Below are positions 1 through 10,745 of a stretch of DNA of 64,000 nt, piece by piece. The notes under the pieces were generated by a model. The model did not search any database. It was not told the DNA's origin and was given only the letters and a program-made list of their open reading frames with translations. The DNA lies in assembly GCA_003586115.2 (NCBI GenBank), contig QVOM02000034.1:143292693-143356692 (forward strand), written 5' to 3'. Positions within the stretch are counted from its first letter, which is position 1, and each line of letters begins with the position of its first letter. Source of the stretch: Salvator merianae. Its lineage: Eukaryota; Chordata; Lepidosauria; Squamata; Teiidae. A program made the translations under genes and the position numbers.

Positions 1-285
1 CAGCAGCAATGAGGGGGCTTCTCAGAGGGTCAAGGCCCATAAGTCTGAGCAAAGAGAAAGGTCTTTACCAGGCACTGAAACCCAAACAGGGATGACGCCT
101 GGCGAATCTCGGTAGGGAGGCTGTTCCACAACCTGGGGGCAGCCACAGAGGAAGTCCTCCCCCACACTTCCGCAATAATGCAGGGGAAGGGACCACCAAG
201 AGGGACTCCCCCTGTGACCTCAGCTTGCGGGCAGGCACATATGGGTGGAGGTGCTCCTTTAGGTAGGCAAGGCCCAAACTATTCA

Positions 286-348
286 GAAGAAGAAGAAGAA
301 GAAGAAGAAGAAGAAGAAGAAGAAGAAGAAGAAGAAGAAGAAGAAGAA
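286..348. repeat. (GAA)21 microsatellite, SINE tail
   Basis: Twenty-one uninterrupted GAA units sit exactly at the 3' end of the minus-strand SINE, so on the SINE's own strand the tail is (TTC)n. GAA/TTC arrays are homopurine-homopyrimidine and can form triplex DNA. The absence of interruptions suggests a young or still-expanding array. Confidence 0.97.
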
Positions 349-604
349 TTTGGTTTTTATACCCCGTTTTTCTCCGCTGAAGCTGACTCAAAGCAGCTTA
401 CAAGGTTATTTTTTCGCCTGAAGGCTTACATCTATCTCCCTATTCATCTACTTGCAATTACTTGCTTTCAAACAGCTAGGGTGACTGGAGCTAGAGGCCA
501 GTAGAGGGCGTTCATCCCCTCTACACGGCAGACAAGGGCCTCGAACTTCGATCCTCCTATTGAAAGATCAGTGCCTTAGCCTTCTGCGCCACTCTGTCTC
601 CAGG
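349..604 (-). mobile_element. tRNA-headed SINE inserted in the L2 copy
   Basis: On the minus strand a tRNA-like head starts near 603. A box A-like stretch (AGTGGCGCAGAAGGCTAAGG) lies at about 573-592, and a box B-like stretch with GAAGTTCGAGGCCC at about 537-550; together these resemble an RNA polymerase III promoter. The body then runs to a 3' end near 349, followed by the GAA/TTC array that acts as tail. The part before the tail (GCTGCTTTGAGTCAGC, then GGGGTATAAAA) resembles the common LINE-like 3' end of squamate SINEs. The 5' boundary is approximate and I could not settle the target duplication; GGCTTTATA occurs twice to the right of the head. Confidence 0.78.
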
Positions 605-818
605 CTTTATACGGCTTTATAAACCAAAGTCAACACTTTGAATTAAACCCGGAAACATATTGGAAGCCAGTGAAGACTTTTCAGAACCGGCGAGATATGC
701 GCATGGCCTGGTTGACCCGACAGCAGATGAGCTGCTGCATTCTGCACCAGCTCCAGTTTCCAGACCGTCTTCAAAGGCAGCCCCATGTAGAGTGTGTTAC
801 AGTAGTCCAAACAGGTAG

Positions 819-1871
819 TTACCAGGGCTTGTAGAACTGTGGCCAGGCCCCCCACGTCCAAATACGGACGAAGCTGCCGAACCAGTCGGAGCCTCTGGTA
901 GGCACCCCTGGCCACCGCTGCCACATGTAATTCAAGGGACAGCGATGAATCCAGGAGGACCCCCAGGTCTCAGACCGGTCCCTTAGGGGAAGAACATTCC
1001 CATCCAGCACAGGGTGTCCTGAGATGACTGGAACACGGGGACTCTGAACCCACAGAATTTCAATTTTGTCTGGATTCAGTTGGAGTTTATTGGTCCTCAT
1101 CCAGCCCAACACCGGCCCCAGACAGGAGTCCAGCACAGAGAGTGCCTCACGTGACTCTCCTGGAATCGAGAGGTAGAGCTGGGTGTCATCTGCATATTGA
1201 TGGCACCCAACTCCAAACTCCCAAATGACCTTCCCAAGTGGCTGCATATAGATGTTAAACAGTAGTGGGGACAACACTGAGCGCTGGGGAACCCTACAAG
1301 GGAGTTCCCATGGCTGTGAGCGCTGGCCACCTACCACCTACCACTCTCTGACACCTCCCCCAGAGAAAGGACTCCAGCCACTGCAGGACAGTGCCCCGAA
1401 GGCCCAGCCCCAAAAGTTGGTCCAGGAGGATACCATGGTCGATGGTATCAAACGCAGCTGATAGGTCCAGGAGAACCAACAAGGAGGCATGGCCCCTGTC
1501 CCTCTCCCGAAGTAGGTCATCCATCAGGGTGACCAAGGCAGTCTCTGTGTTGTAGCCCTCCTGAAACCGGATTGAAATGGGTCTAGATAATCAGTATCGT
1601 CCAGGAATGTCTGCAGTTGCCTCCCCACCACTGTCTCCAAGATCTTGCCCAGGAAAGGGACACTAGCTACTGGGCGATAGTTGCCCAGAACTGTGGGATC
1701 GGGGCAAGGCTTCTTAAGGAGGGGGTGGACTACGCCCTCCCCCAGTGACGCGTTGATAATGCTGAAGACCCAATCAGCCATCCCGCCCTGGCTAGATTTA
1801 AGGACATCTGCAGTAAGGACAGGAGTATTTTTCACTTCTGTTTTTTTGAAGTGTTCCGTAAATAGCAGCAT
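819..1871 (-). pseudogene. Broken L2-like reverse transcriptase domain
   Basis: Three consecutive minus-strand frames together cover most of an RT domain. Frame one (1871-1524) has LKKPCPDPTVLGNYRPVASV and PFLGKILETVV, followed by DPFQSGFR. Frame two (1536-1294) has LVLLDLSAAFDTIDHGIL, the motif with the first catalytic aspartate. Frame three (1337-819) has QRSVLSPLLFNIYM and then the catalytic YADDTQLYLSI, with the YADD box at about residues 48-51 of that frame. The usual glycine in PQGSVLSP is arginine here. The frame shifts at about 1530 and 1330 show it is a pseudogene of a mobile element and not a host gene. Confidence 0.9.
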
Positions 1872-1878
1872 CTCCTAA

Positions 1879-3370
1879 CTGAGTCCTCTTTCCTACGTTT
1901 TGTGTGCATGTCCAACGTTAGGATCTCCCCATTCCCTCCTCCTCTTCTCCTGCTTCCCAAAAGCAACCCTGATTATTTTCCATGGTTGATACCTTTAGTA
2001 TGACTTGTCTATTTTGCATGCTTTTGTGAGCTAATACAAATTTCTCCTTGTAACATATTCAACCTTTGTACCTGTTATTTCTGGGTTAACACCTTCCAAA
2101 CATGAGAAGACCACTGTGCAAAACACCCCTTGCTTCTGAACATGTACAGAGTTGTAAAAACACTATTGTAACACTGTGTAAAGGTGTAAAATAATGGAGC
2201 TTGATGTACGTAGGAGGAGAAATTATTCCATAACTTGGAGGCAAATAACTTCTCATGAGTCCCTACATCTTTAGAATCTGAGGGTGGTGGAACTGTCAGA
2301 AGGGCTTCTCGATAATATGCAAATAACTAGATTTTTGCCTATAAGAGACTGCAATGGAAGCATAAGCAATGCTAACAGGAATTTATGTTATCATGTTATG
2401 AATAGTTTTCACAGAAATTAAGCTTCTATAATGAGAGACAACTGTGTTGAACTAGATGAGCCTTTGATCCAAAACACCAGGATATTTCTTACATTCTTAG
2501 GATTTCCTTATTTATTATGTCTTGTGCTACAGACCATTTCTTTTCAATTAATTGTACCAACAGGACAAAACTATTAATGATGGTTATAAGATGGTTCTTT
2601 CCTGAAGAAGATAATGGTACTGACAGATGGGAGACAGAAGAATGTACCAATGAACAGAGTTACCACAGAATTATGTATAGGAAACATTTGAAGTCAAATG
2701 TCATGGGTGCCGGAGGCAATTCTATCTTGTCCAATGATGAAATGATAGCACCTAGCAGAAATGCACATTTTAGCTTGGACATGTCACTCAGGAGCCTTTA
2801 GAGACTTTTAACTGAAAATCAACTGACATATGGCAAAATATGAGATAATAAATACTTCTGTTTCCATGCTGAGTGAAAACTGAGAAACCATTTATTTATG
2901 AGACAGTGAAAATTCTTTCACTGATCTGGTAGCCTGAAAAAGATCAAATAACAGATATCTAAGGTGGATAGATCTATATAAATGCATCCAAAGGAGGGTT
3001 TACTGAATTGAGTGGGATTCCTTATAACCTAAATTGCTGCAGTAAATGACATTGGACTATGGCAGTGACTGCTCTATTGCATAGGACTGCTGTCTGTGAA
3101 GCTTTTACTATGGGCATTTCAACATTGCTTAGAACAGAAATGAACCCCAAAGAAACGAATCTAGACTCCCACAATAGATTACCTAACATTCTGAAACACA
3201 GAATAATTTATTCCCATAATATTCTGTAAAAATAAAAGCATCCAGCAAGAGGTCCTTCAGATCTTGCAGAACTGCCAGTCCGATCAGCTCCAGTTGGCAT
3301 GGCCAATAATAAGGAATGATGTGAGTAATGTTTCAGCAAAATCTGACAAAAGTAAATAAATACACAAGCT
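1879..3370. other. Gene-free stretch with one decayed LINE fragment
   Basis: AT-rich, no credible exon. The 94-codon frame at 2517-2801 has no recognisable similarity and no flanking splice signals, and I treat it as chance. A decayed LINE 3' fragment is entered separately at 2205-2345. Confidence 0.6.
2205..2345 (-). mobile_element. Decayed L2-like 3' fragment
   Basis: The + strand reads like a diverged copy of 105-190 in this window: GGAGAAATTATTCCATAACT, then TTGGAGGCAAATAACTTCTC, matches the sense of the GGAGGCTGTTCCACAACCTG and GGGGCAGCCACAG segment. That segment belongs to the minus-strand L2 copy at 1-1878, so this is probably an old L2 fragment in the same orientation. Boundaries are rough. 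Confidence 0.45.
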
Positions 3371-3420
3371 TTATTATTATTATTATTATTATTATTATTG
3401 TTGTTGTTGTTGTTGTTGTT
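3371..3420. repeat. Compound microsatellite (TTA)n(TTG)n
   Basis: About ten ATT/TTA units pass directly into about seven TTG units. The sharp change of unit suggests that a point-mutated unit was itself expanded. The poly-asparagine frame on the minus strand is a by-product. Confidence 0.95.
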
Positions 3421-3789
3421 ATTTAAAGGTGGTGAGTGGGAAGGGACATGGTAGGTATGTGTAAAATTACACACAATGTGATAGAGTGCCTAAGAAAAAA
3501 ATTTGCTACCTTTCCAAAAACCCCAGAACTACATAACTCTTAGAAAAGTCAGGACTGACAAAAGGAAATATTGTTTCAGTATTACTAAACTTTGGAATTC
3601 ACTATATTGCTTGAATATTACTAATCTCTGAAATTCGCTATCACAAGATGTTGTGCTGATCACCAGCTTGGAAGACTCCAAAAAGGGCTTTACCAGTCCA
3701 TGATGGATAGGGCTGTTAATGGTTGCTAACCTTGACAGCTGTGTGACTTCTTCTGACGTGAGAGGCACTATGTCTCTGGAGAACAGCTG

Positions 3790-3905
3790 CTGGGGGACTG
3801 TGAGCAGGGTATGGTATGTACATGTGACCTACTTGTGGGCTTCCGTATGCAGCTGGTATGAGATAAAGCTTCTGGACTAAATGGACCACTATTCTGATAT
3901 TCTAA
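3790..3905 (+). mobile_element. CR1-like LINE 3' end, decayed
   Basis: The stretch GACCTACTTGTGGGCTTCC, then TATGCAGCTGG and TTCTGGACTAAATGGACCAC, is closely matched by 50459-50545 in this window. It resembles the GGACTAGATGGGCCACTGGT type of 3' end that is very common in reptile genomes and that I associate with CR1-like LINEs. Only the 3' end is present, as expected from 5' truncation. Confidence 0.6.
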
Positions 3906-4481
3906 CATTGGATGCTACTGCCTGGGATCCTTTCTAGAGGCCAGAGCACTATGTCTTAAATGCTATAGAAACTGCAAATTAATGGAGGCCGGTTTGAACA
4001 ACTTAATTTTCTTTGCAGACAATCTACATGTAACAATGAAAACGTATTTCTATTGTATCTTTGCATGTACATCCTACATTTCTTTCAAACATATTAAAAG
4101 AAGGCTCATTATTATTCTCCCTTCCATTTTATCATCACAACAGCCCTATGAGGGAGATTAGGGTGAAGATTCCCTCGAAAATACCCATAATATGTTCTCC
4201 TTCTAGAAGTGCTTTTTAGCACTATGATGCTTTATATCCTGCAGAAGCAGTTCTTGGGCAGGTTACTGAGAATGCACCATCCTAGAAATATCACATCCCT
4301 TAGAATGCCTAGACTCTAGACTGGTGTAGGCTCAGGGGCTTCAAAATTCATTACAGATTCTTTTTTCATTATACACAGAAAACAACTGGTACAGTCTAAA
4401 CAATTCCTTGTAAGCCACAAAAAGACCCTTTAAGGGCCACATCTGGTCCCTAGGCCATATTTTGCGCACACTGTTTTAGAT
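3906..4481. other. Gene-free stretch, probable hAT remnant at its right end
   Basis: No exon seen. Around 4430-4474 the text GGGCCACATCTGGTCCCTAG, then TTTTGCGCACACTG, looks like the right half of a hAT-type non-autonomous element; its left half was not found. Confidence 0.45.
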
Positions 4482-4659
4482 CAGTGCTTCTCAGCATTTT
4501 TTTTAATTTTTTTTTTTTGTGGTCATGGTCTGCTTTTGAGCTTGATTTAACTCTGTCACCCTATCCTTTGCGGACCCGGTCACTTATCAATTCTCCCAAT
4601 AATGAGTGGACCCTCAGAAACATGGCATACACCCTGGGGTGGTGGTGGCAGAAACACTG
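4482..4659. mobile_element. hAT-type MITE (CAGTGCTTCTC ends)
   Basis: The left end CAGTGCTTCTCAGC and the right end GCAGAAACACTG are imperfect inverted repeats of the CAGTG type that is usual for hAT elements. The flanking octamers are TTTTAGAT and ATCTAGAC, which agree at five of eight positions and fit a decayed nTCTAGAn hAT target. The internal sequence is non-coding, 178 bp in total, so it needed a transposase supplied in trans. Confidence 0.7.
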
Positions 4660-5257
4660 ATCTAGACTATACCTCTCTAGAAGTGTTTCTGAGCAAAGTG
4701 AACCTCTGTGTCCTTTCAATATACTTCATGGAAAGGTCACAAAGTGGATTCACTGTATTCCTCAGAGCATGTGTACACTAACACAAAAGAAGCCACAGGT
4801 CAGTGGGGGGAAAAGTAAGAGCCTTTATTTTTATTTCTGAATTGTATTTTGAATTGCATTGTATTAAAAGAGCTTCTGAATTATGATCATTTGCAAAATA
4901 ATCACAATAAAACAAAATACAAATTTAAAAATAATTCCCCAAAACCTCACTGTGAGGCTGCTACTGAGCCCCAGACATTAAATTAAAATTCTCCTGAATG
5001 AAGTTTCATCAATTGGCTTCTCATCCACATTTAGATATCTTTCTCCTATAAAACACATGTTCTTACGTGCTTCTTAATACATTTTAGAAGTGAGAACTGG
5101 CTTGCAAAATTCTAAGAATGATAAAATTATATTCTGGATTGTCCACTAGTCTGGATGGTACAAATGGATCACTAATGCAGACTGAACAAGATCCTCTTCT
5201 ATCTCTAATTAGAAATCAAGTAATGAAAACTGGATAATAGAAATGTGCTGAACAGAG
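4660..5257. other. Gene-free stretch, nothing recognised
   Basis: AT-rich sequence with no open frame, repeat or motif I can support. Confidence 0.5.
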
Positions 5258-5489
5258 TTCTAGATGACTGGTTCCCAACCTTTTTTAACTTGCATACTTC
5301 TTGGCAGCCTATTCCCATAAACTGTACTTTTCATATTAGCAAAATGATTGTAATTAATATAGTTGTCTTATACTGTTGATGTATGTGCCTTTTCTTGGCA
5401 TTATTCAATTTTTTTCACATACCCCTAATTGTTCTCATATGTGCTTTTCAGGGTATTCATACCCCAGACTGGGAATCACTGTTCTAGAT
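5258..5489. mobile_element. hAT-type MITE with perfect 8-bp target duplication
   Basis: TTCTAGAT occurs at 5258-5265 and again at 5482-5489, a perfect 8-bp direct repeat that fits the nTCTAGAn preference of hAT transposases. Between them lies a 216-bp element (5266-5481) with left end GACTGGTTCCCAACC and right end GGGAATCACTG, imperfect inverted repeats of the CAGTGGTTCCC type. It has no coding capacity. The duplication is well preserved although the ends have mutated. Confidence 0.88.
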
Positions 5490-5735
5490 GAAGTTTTAAG
5501 GTTTGGTCTGTTAGGAAGTCATCTCTCTGGATGTTTGCAAAAAAAAAAAATGATATGTCCAATTTGGAGTATCCCCCTTCTGTCTTCATGTAATGGCTTC
5601 CCTCCTTTTCCTCTCATGCCCAAGGCCTACCCTTCTTCTCCCCTGGTGCCCAAGCACCACCTAGATCCTAACCTGTCCTGGGTTGCTGCTACCAGCCTTG
5701 CAGTTTTTCCAAATGCTATTTGATACACTTTACCC

Positions 5736-5985
5736 TATCCTAGGCCTACTGGAGTGGAGGCCTGTGGGTCATCCCAGTTGGCCACATGAGTGGGCATACA
5801 TGCCTCCACTTCCTGCAAGGCTTCAAACATGACCAGTTGCATTTCTTGCCATCCAGGAAGTGGAGGTGTGTACGGTTTGCTGGAAGGACACACTGTTCTC
5901 TATGCCAGAAGCTCTGGGGGTTTATTTGCATACTGGTTGCCTGCTGGGAAGATAGCAAGAGTCATCACGACCAAAAGATAAGGTG
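5736..5985. repeat. Inverted repeat, probable MITE
   Basis: CATACATGCCTCCACTTCCT at about 5797-5816 is answered in inverted form by AGGAAGTGGAGGTGTGTACG at about 5855-5875. A spacer of about 40 bp separates the arms. No target duplication was identified and the outer limits are uncertain. Confidence 0.5.
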
Positions 5986-8900
5986 AATGTGAGCAGAACA
6001 GCTCAATTCTGGCCAGTGAGTTCAGGTTCTAGGCAGAACCAGTTCAGAGGGCTTGATGTGTGTTGAACTTTTGTTCACTGAAGACATGCTCCACTTATTT
6101 GCATATTTTTCCACACTAATTGTAAAATGATTCATAAGTAGCTAAGGCTGCATCTACACATGCCCACTATGACAACCAGAGGTTGCCAAGGGGAAAGGGA
6201 AGCCAGATGTGGCAGTTTCTTTCCCCAAAGGCCACCAGGGTGATCTAATAGGTTGAAGTACTCCAACAATGCTCTTATAGTTGCCCTGACTGCATGTGCC
6301 CATTTGTCCCAGCCCCAAGCCAAATGAAAACCATCAGGTTATGTCAGGTAGAGAAGTCTGCTTCTGCAGATGGATTCTGCTTCCATAAAAGTTCTAGTTG
6401 TGAGCAGAGGGGCAAAAGAGAACCACAGGTGTTTGTCTGATGCCCTTTCATCTTGCATCAGCTTGTGCAGTACCTGCCCTCATTTTGCCCCAAGGGCGGC
6501 TATATGAGATGCAGCCTCTGTCCCATAAGTAATGACATCCATTGGGACTTAATCCCCAGTGAACAGCCTGGGCAAGTTTTGCATGATGGCAGTGCAGTGC
6601 TGTGAGCAAAAAGCTGTGGCCCACCACTGATGTTTCCACCTATGGCTAATTTGATGAATACAGAAAATAGCTGTGGAAGTTGCCTGTTTTTGGTGTTCAT
6701 CAACACAGGGAGTGTTTTAGCTTAGTCTGCATGGCAGTGGTGGGGAAGTGCAGCAGGAAGAACTATCAGAGCTCTTCTTGGCATTCTGCTATTATAGCAC
6801 TGGAACAAGTGCTCACAGTGGGCTGCACATGCACTAAGTGCAGGACCGCATGGACTCTGCACTCTCTGAACACACCTACAGTGCCATAAAGGGGTTGGAT
6901 GGGCAATTCCCACAGCCTCAGACCATTGTGCCCTGTAAAAATCTTACCTTAGCTCCTGGTTCAATTCCATCTGGTTTAGCTATTTCAGATGCTTACTGAT
7001 TCCAGCATGAACCCACGCAGCAGAATCCAGGGACTACACAGCTTCACTGAAGTGAAGCACAGCACAGCACATAGAACTTCTAGCCATCATCAGATGAATC
7101 TACTAATTATTTTCTCCTCAGTTTGCCCTGGTTTGTTGTATAGTCCAATTAAGTTGCTAAGCCAGTCACATCCAAGTAAATCAACCATACAGTTACATAA
7201 TTTTTTCCTAATAAACAGTAGTAATTACATGTACTCCCTTCTAAGGCCGCCAGATGCTCTAAAGCAAAGGCTTCAATTTATTTCATCTATATTTCAAGAA
7301 ACAATCCATTCATGTGTGCTATTTTTTTCACTAAATAAGTCAATCCTTATTGCAATGCAATGTAACTCAGAATAATCAAAAACAAGCTGAAATTAGATAA
7401 GTGGAACAAAAAATATAGCTGCATTCCACTTTATTTCTCATTTATTATATACATACACAGCCAGAGATGTAAATGTATTAATAAAACAATCTTATTATAT
7501 ATATTCACTTCTAAGGAAGACCCAGTGAATGTAGTGGGGCTTACTTCTGGATAAGAAAATGTTCTGCAACAAACATTACCAAAAACAACGAAAAGTATGA
7601 CAACAAATCCAAAATAAAGACAACAGTAAAAGTTGTAATTCAGATGCGTTCTGAAGAAGTTAGTTTACGTGCTCAGCAGGGTTCATTTCCAAGCTCACGG
7701 CTGCTCAGCTTGGAATATCACAGCACACACAGTAATTGCACTCTGCTTTAGAGGGAGGAAGCATTCTCTGTCAGCTGTGACTCCTCTGCCTGAATAAGCA
7801 CCCAAATGTCAAGACTGGAAAAGAACTTCCATCTGTCAAAATCTGGGTTCTTGGAATTAACAAGAAGTCACACAATGAGTGAGAAAATCTTTAACACATG
7901 CTAGGTAGTTGCATGTCCTACTGCTAGAGATGTGTATGAACCTCAGACAAACAGGTGTTAACATGCACCCTAGAATATCCTAGCTACTTGTGAAATATGT
8001 ATTTAGGGCTTTCAATATTTAAACAAACAATTCTCACATACTGAATAAATAAATTTGCTATTGCAAGAATTGCTCTTGCAGAGTTCAAATTTCTAGAGTA
8101 ATTGACATTCAACGTTAGGAAAAGGGCACAGAGGTCTTCATGCTGTTGTGCCACAGTTTGTGCAGGGTGTACAAAAGCAAGAGAGAAACAAACTGAATTT
8201 TTGATGATAATATATATTATCCAAGTCAATTCCATCTTGGCTTTAACACCTTCAGGGTGGCCGGCTCCCTGGCTCCCTCCAGACACTTCTTTCTTCTCCA
8301 TGCAGAGGGACAGAGGTAGTAGGACGCATCTTACAGGCCCAGTTCATCAGAATAACGTTTTGTGTAGGACCAAAAATGGTTAACTTTCTGGGACATTTCC
8401 AGTCTGGCATAAAAGTAGCTATTTGCAGAACCCTGCAACTGCAGAAATTTCATTCTGCAGCTGCAAGGCTGATGAGGAACAGTCAGTGTACGGCAGCTCA
8501 TGCATAATTTGCACAAAGTGCTCCATTATTGGTCTATTTCTCACCCACTGAGGCAAGCCCAGTTGCTCATTTCTAGCATACAGACTTCTACTCTGAATTG
8601 TGGCCACTTTCTTCCTGGGCGCCACCAAAGTTCATTCTGTCCCCTACGTGTTTTTAACATCTTTATTAGGGGAAACTGCTAAGGAAATCTTTTATGTCTC
8701 TTTCCTATCTACTTGGACTGTGACACCACAGTTTTAAAAGGTTGGTCTTATATATTGTTTGTTTTTAAATTGTAATACTATTATTGTTTCCCAGTCAAGA
8801 CTCTTTATATGGAGGATGGGAACCAAGATCTGTGAATGAATTAAAGAATGATCCCAGAAAGGCTGTTGGACTTCTGAATAGGTTCTGGAGAAAGTTCCAG

Positions 8901-9340
8901 AATGGTTTACGGTGAACAAAGGTAATCTAGTTTTTCACTTCCAATCAGCAGGTGTTCTGTATCCTTGAAGATGTTCAGTACACACTGAAGAGGATTAGGT
9001 TGTTGTTCCATTGTTGCTGTTTTTTCTTAAAGGTTTTTCATACATTTAAAAATCTGGATTTTCTCCAAAACTACTGCTGGTTTTTTTCTTGAAAGAGGAA
9101 TAGAAGAAAAGGTTCACTGATATAAAATGCTAACTACTTCAAGAAGCAGCAGCTACAGAAGTCAGATGTATCCATCAGTTCATAACTTCAGCCACAATAG
9201 TAAATCGTAGTTGTTTCCATTATCTACCAGATCCCTTATTTCTTTCACCTACATAAACTGATATACTTGTCCAAATATTTGGTTGTGTACCTTTCTTGAT
9301 ACAGCTAAGAATTCATAATTAAATTAGAAAAAATTATACC
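5986..9340. other. Long gene-free stretch with traces of old repeats
   Basis: No exon with splice signals was seen. Short traces: 6148-6330 opens with GCATCTACACATGCCC and may be a MITE, and 7505-7550 (GAAGACCCAGTG, then GGGGCTTACTTCTGG) resembles a common reptile SINE-like unit also seen near 18460 and 41965. The frames at 6989-7375 and 7984-8383 have no similarity I recognise. Confidence 0.5.
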
Positions 9341-9546
9341 CAGAAAGGGGGTATTAGCCACTGGCTGGTAGCAAGAACAAACTTCTGGGTCTAGGGATGG
9401 CTTTTTCAGGGGTGGATGAACCATTACCTCTTTCAAGGCTAGTGGGACCACACTCTCATACAAAGATGCATACCCCACGCCCTACGTCACCAAGGTAGCC
9501 CCCTCTAATAAACTGCAATGGTCAAGAATCAGAATGTAGTCCAGAT

Positions 9547-9596
9547 GGGGGCGGGGGGGGGGAGTTGGAAAGCAGGAGGGAAAGGAGGGAGGCTGG
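9547..9596 (+). repeat. G-rich run
   Basis: A run of nine or more G is followed by several GGGA and GGAGG groups within 50 bp, so the + strand could fold into a G-quadruplex. It may only be the decayed edge of the inserted repeat at 9600. Confidence 0.6.
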
Positions 9597-9599
9597 ATG

Positions 9600-9717
9600 G
9601 GCTGTATTTTTAAATACACTTTAGTATTTGTTTTATCATATATTGTGACCCACCCTGGGACTTCTCAGGGAAGGGCGGGATGCAAATGTTATAAATAAAT
9701 AATAAATAAATGTAATA
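9600..9717 (+). mobile_element. LINE/SINE 3' tail with (TAAA)n end
   Basis: The stretch GTGACCCACCCTGGGACTTC, then GGGAAGGGCGGGATGCAAAT and a TAAATAAATAATAAATAAAT tail, is the typical 3' end shared by squamate L2-like LINEs and dependent SINEs. It lies on the + strand within the minus-strand L2 copy, so it is a later insertion. Its 5' limit is uncertain. Confidence 0.6.
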
Positions 9718-10333
9718 GGCCAGAGAGTCACAAGGATCTTCTTCACATCTTCAGGTCTGAAAAGCTGAAAGCAATCCCTCAGAATAGGGCTAGACAGTTC
9801 ACTGGACACTTCACCAGCTAGTATTTCAATGGAGGTACTTCATGGAGACGAGTGACTTTATCCTCAAAATACCTTGCAAATTTATCCCAGCAAGCTTCTG
9901 AGGGTTCAAATACTAGATTTCCAGGAGCAGATGACAACGGTCCCTCAACCCCTCAGAGCAGCTCTACTGGATGGCTACTTGAGGATGAAATGGAGGCTGT
10001 AAAATAAGCCTATTTTGCATCCTTCACTGCCACAGTATAGGTATGTTTACTTGCTCTCAGATGTGCTTGGTCACCTTCATGGTGAGTTGCACATGCCCTA
10101 TGCTGTCTTCTGACCTGTTTCATCGCTCGAAGCTCCTCAGAAAACGAGGGAGCAGCTCAGGCTCCACAGTGTCAGAGAGTGCACTAGGGAACAATTAAGT
10201 TGATGGTCTGTTGTGTGTCTGTATTTCAGAAATCCACAAGGGCCTCAGCAGAATCGCCGGTTCTGGCCTCTGGAAATTCCCCAGAGCATTCAGAAATCCA
10301 TCAGATTCCATAAATCTCTGAGGGTGAACCATC

Positions 10334-10724
10334 TTAATTCTCCCCACACCCTTGTGGCAGGGGGAGTGATGTCTTTAAACCAAACCTCATTAGATGGTAG
10401 TCTGATAATGACAGTGAGGTAACATTACCCGCTCCAATCCAGGCCACCCCCTCACAATCGGAAGTAAGGATTAAATCAAGGTTATGTCCTGACCTACATG
10501 TTGGACCAGCAGTAAACTGAGACAGCCCCATGGCTGTCATGGAGGCTATGAAATCCTGAGCTGGTCCAGATGCATGAGATCTCTACATTTATGTTGAAGT
10601 CCTCTAAGACCAGGGTCCTGGAGTTCTGCAACACCATACTAGAGACTACGTCCCCCAGCTTGGTCAAGGGAGCCGTTAGGCAGCAGGGTGGGCAACAGCA
10701 ACCAAATCTGTTCCATCCACCCAA
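10334..10724 (-). pseudogene. Broken L2-like endonuclease (APE type), C-terminal half
   Basis: Frame 10724-10494 contains RTLVLEDFNINVE, a variant of the GDFN(I/L)H motif of apurinic-like endonucleases, with the glycine replaced by glutamate. Frame 10540-10334 then reads AMGLSQFTAGPTCRSGHNLD, followed by LILTSD and SLSDYHLMRFGL, corresponding to the conserved SDH catalytic end with histidine replaced by tyrosine. The frameshift and the altered motifs show the enzyme is dead. Confidence 0.82.
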
Positions 10725-10745
10725 TGCAACATAGAGGCCCTCGCA

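Larger units (their letters stand above)
65..924 (-). pseudogene. Post-RT C-terminal part of the same L2-like ORF, split by a SINE
   Basis: Minus-strand frame 924-643 reads QLRPYLDVGGLATVLQALVT, then LDYCNTLYMGLP and QNAAAHLLSG, ending HWLPICFRV. This is the conserved thumb or post-RT region of L2-like proteins. The continuation YLKEHLHPYVPARKLRSQ lies at about 282-200, beyond the SINE. After it the frame runs on without similarity that I recognise. The run of leucines in the 391-65 frame is only the translated GAA microsatellite of the SINE. Confidence 0.82.
1..1878 (-). mobile_element. L2-like non-LTR retrotransposon (LINE), 3' two-thirds, dead
   Basis: Read on the minus strand from 1878 down to the window edge, this is one LINE copy. 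Reverse-transcriptase pieces come first (1871-1000), then the post-RT region (924-643), then the end of the ORF (282-65) with the peptide GLAYLKEHLHPYVPARKLRS, which is typical of the C-terminal part of L2-clade proteins. The reading frame is broken by at least two frameshifts, so the copy cannot move by itself. A SINE with a GAA tail splits it between 283 and 604: coding sense stops at HWLPICFRV on one side and resumes at LGLAYLKEH on the other. The element runs off the left edge of the window, so its 3' end is not seen. The clade (L2 rather than CR1) is inferred from these conserved peptides. Confidence 0.88.
9340..10745 (-). mobile_element. Second L2-like LINE copy, endonuclease plus start of RT
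   Basis: On the minus strand 10745-10334 encodes the C-terminal half of an endonuclease, and 9540-9345 encodes the start of the RT domain (reading near LKEVMVHPPLKKPSLDP, then PVANTPFLG). The linker between them has decayed. The copy lacks its RT core and its 3' end, and is broken by frameshifts. A piece of LINE or SINE 3' end in the opposite orientation sits inside it at 9600-9717. It is the same general family as the copy at 1-1878 but covers a region further upstream in the element. Confidence 0.8.

Noticed and set aside
65..504. Open frames with poly-leucine (minus) or poly-glutamate (+) runs
   Set aside because: They are translations of the (GAA)21 array joined to L2 and SINE sequence.
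538..592. A tRNA gene on the minus strand
   Set aside because: Box A- and box B-like motifs are present but the sequence continues into a SINE body and tail; no complete cloverleaf is evident.
819..1871. A host reverse transcriptase or viral polymerase gene
   Set aside because: Motifs are of an L2-like LINE and the frame is broken at least twice.
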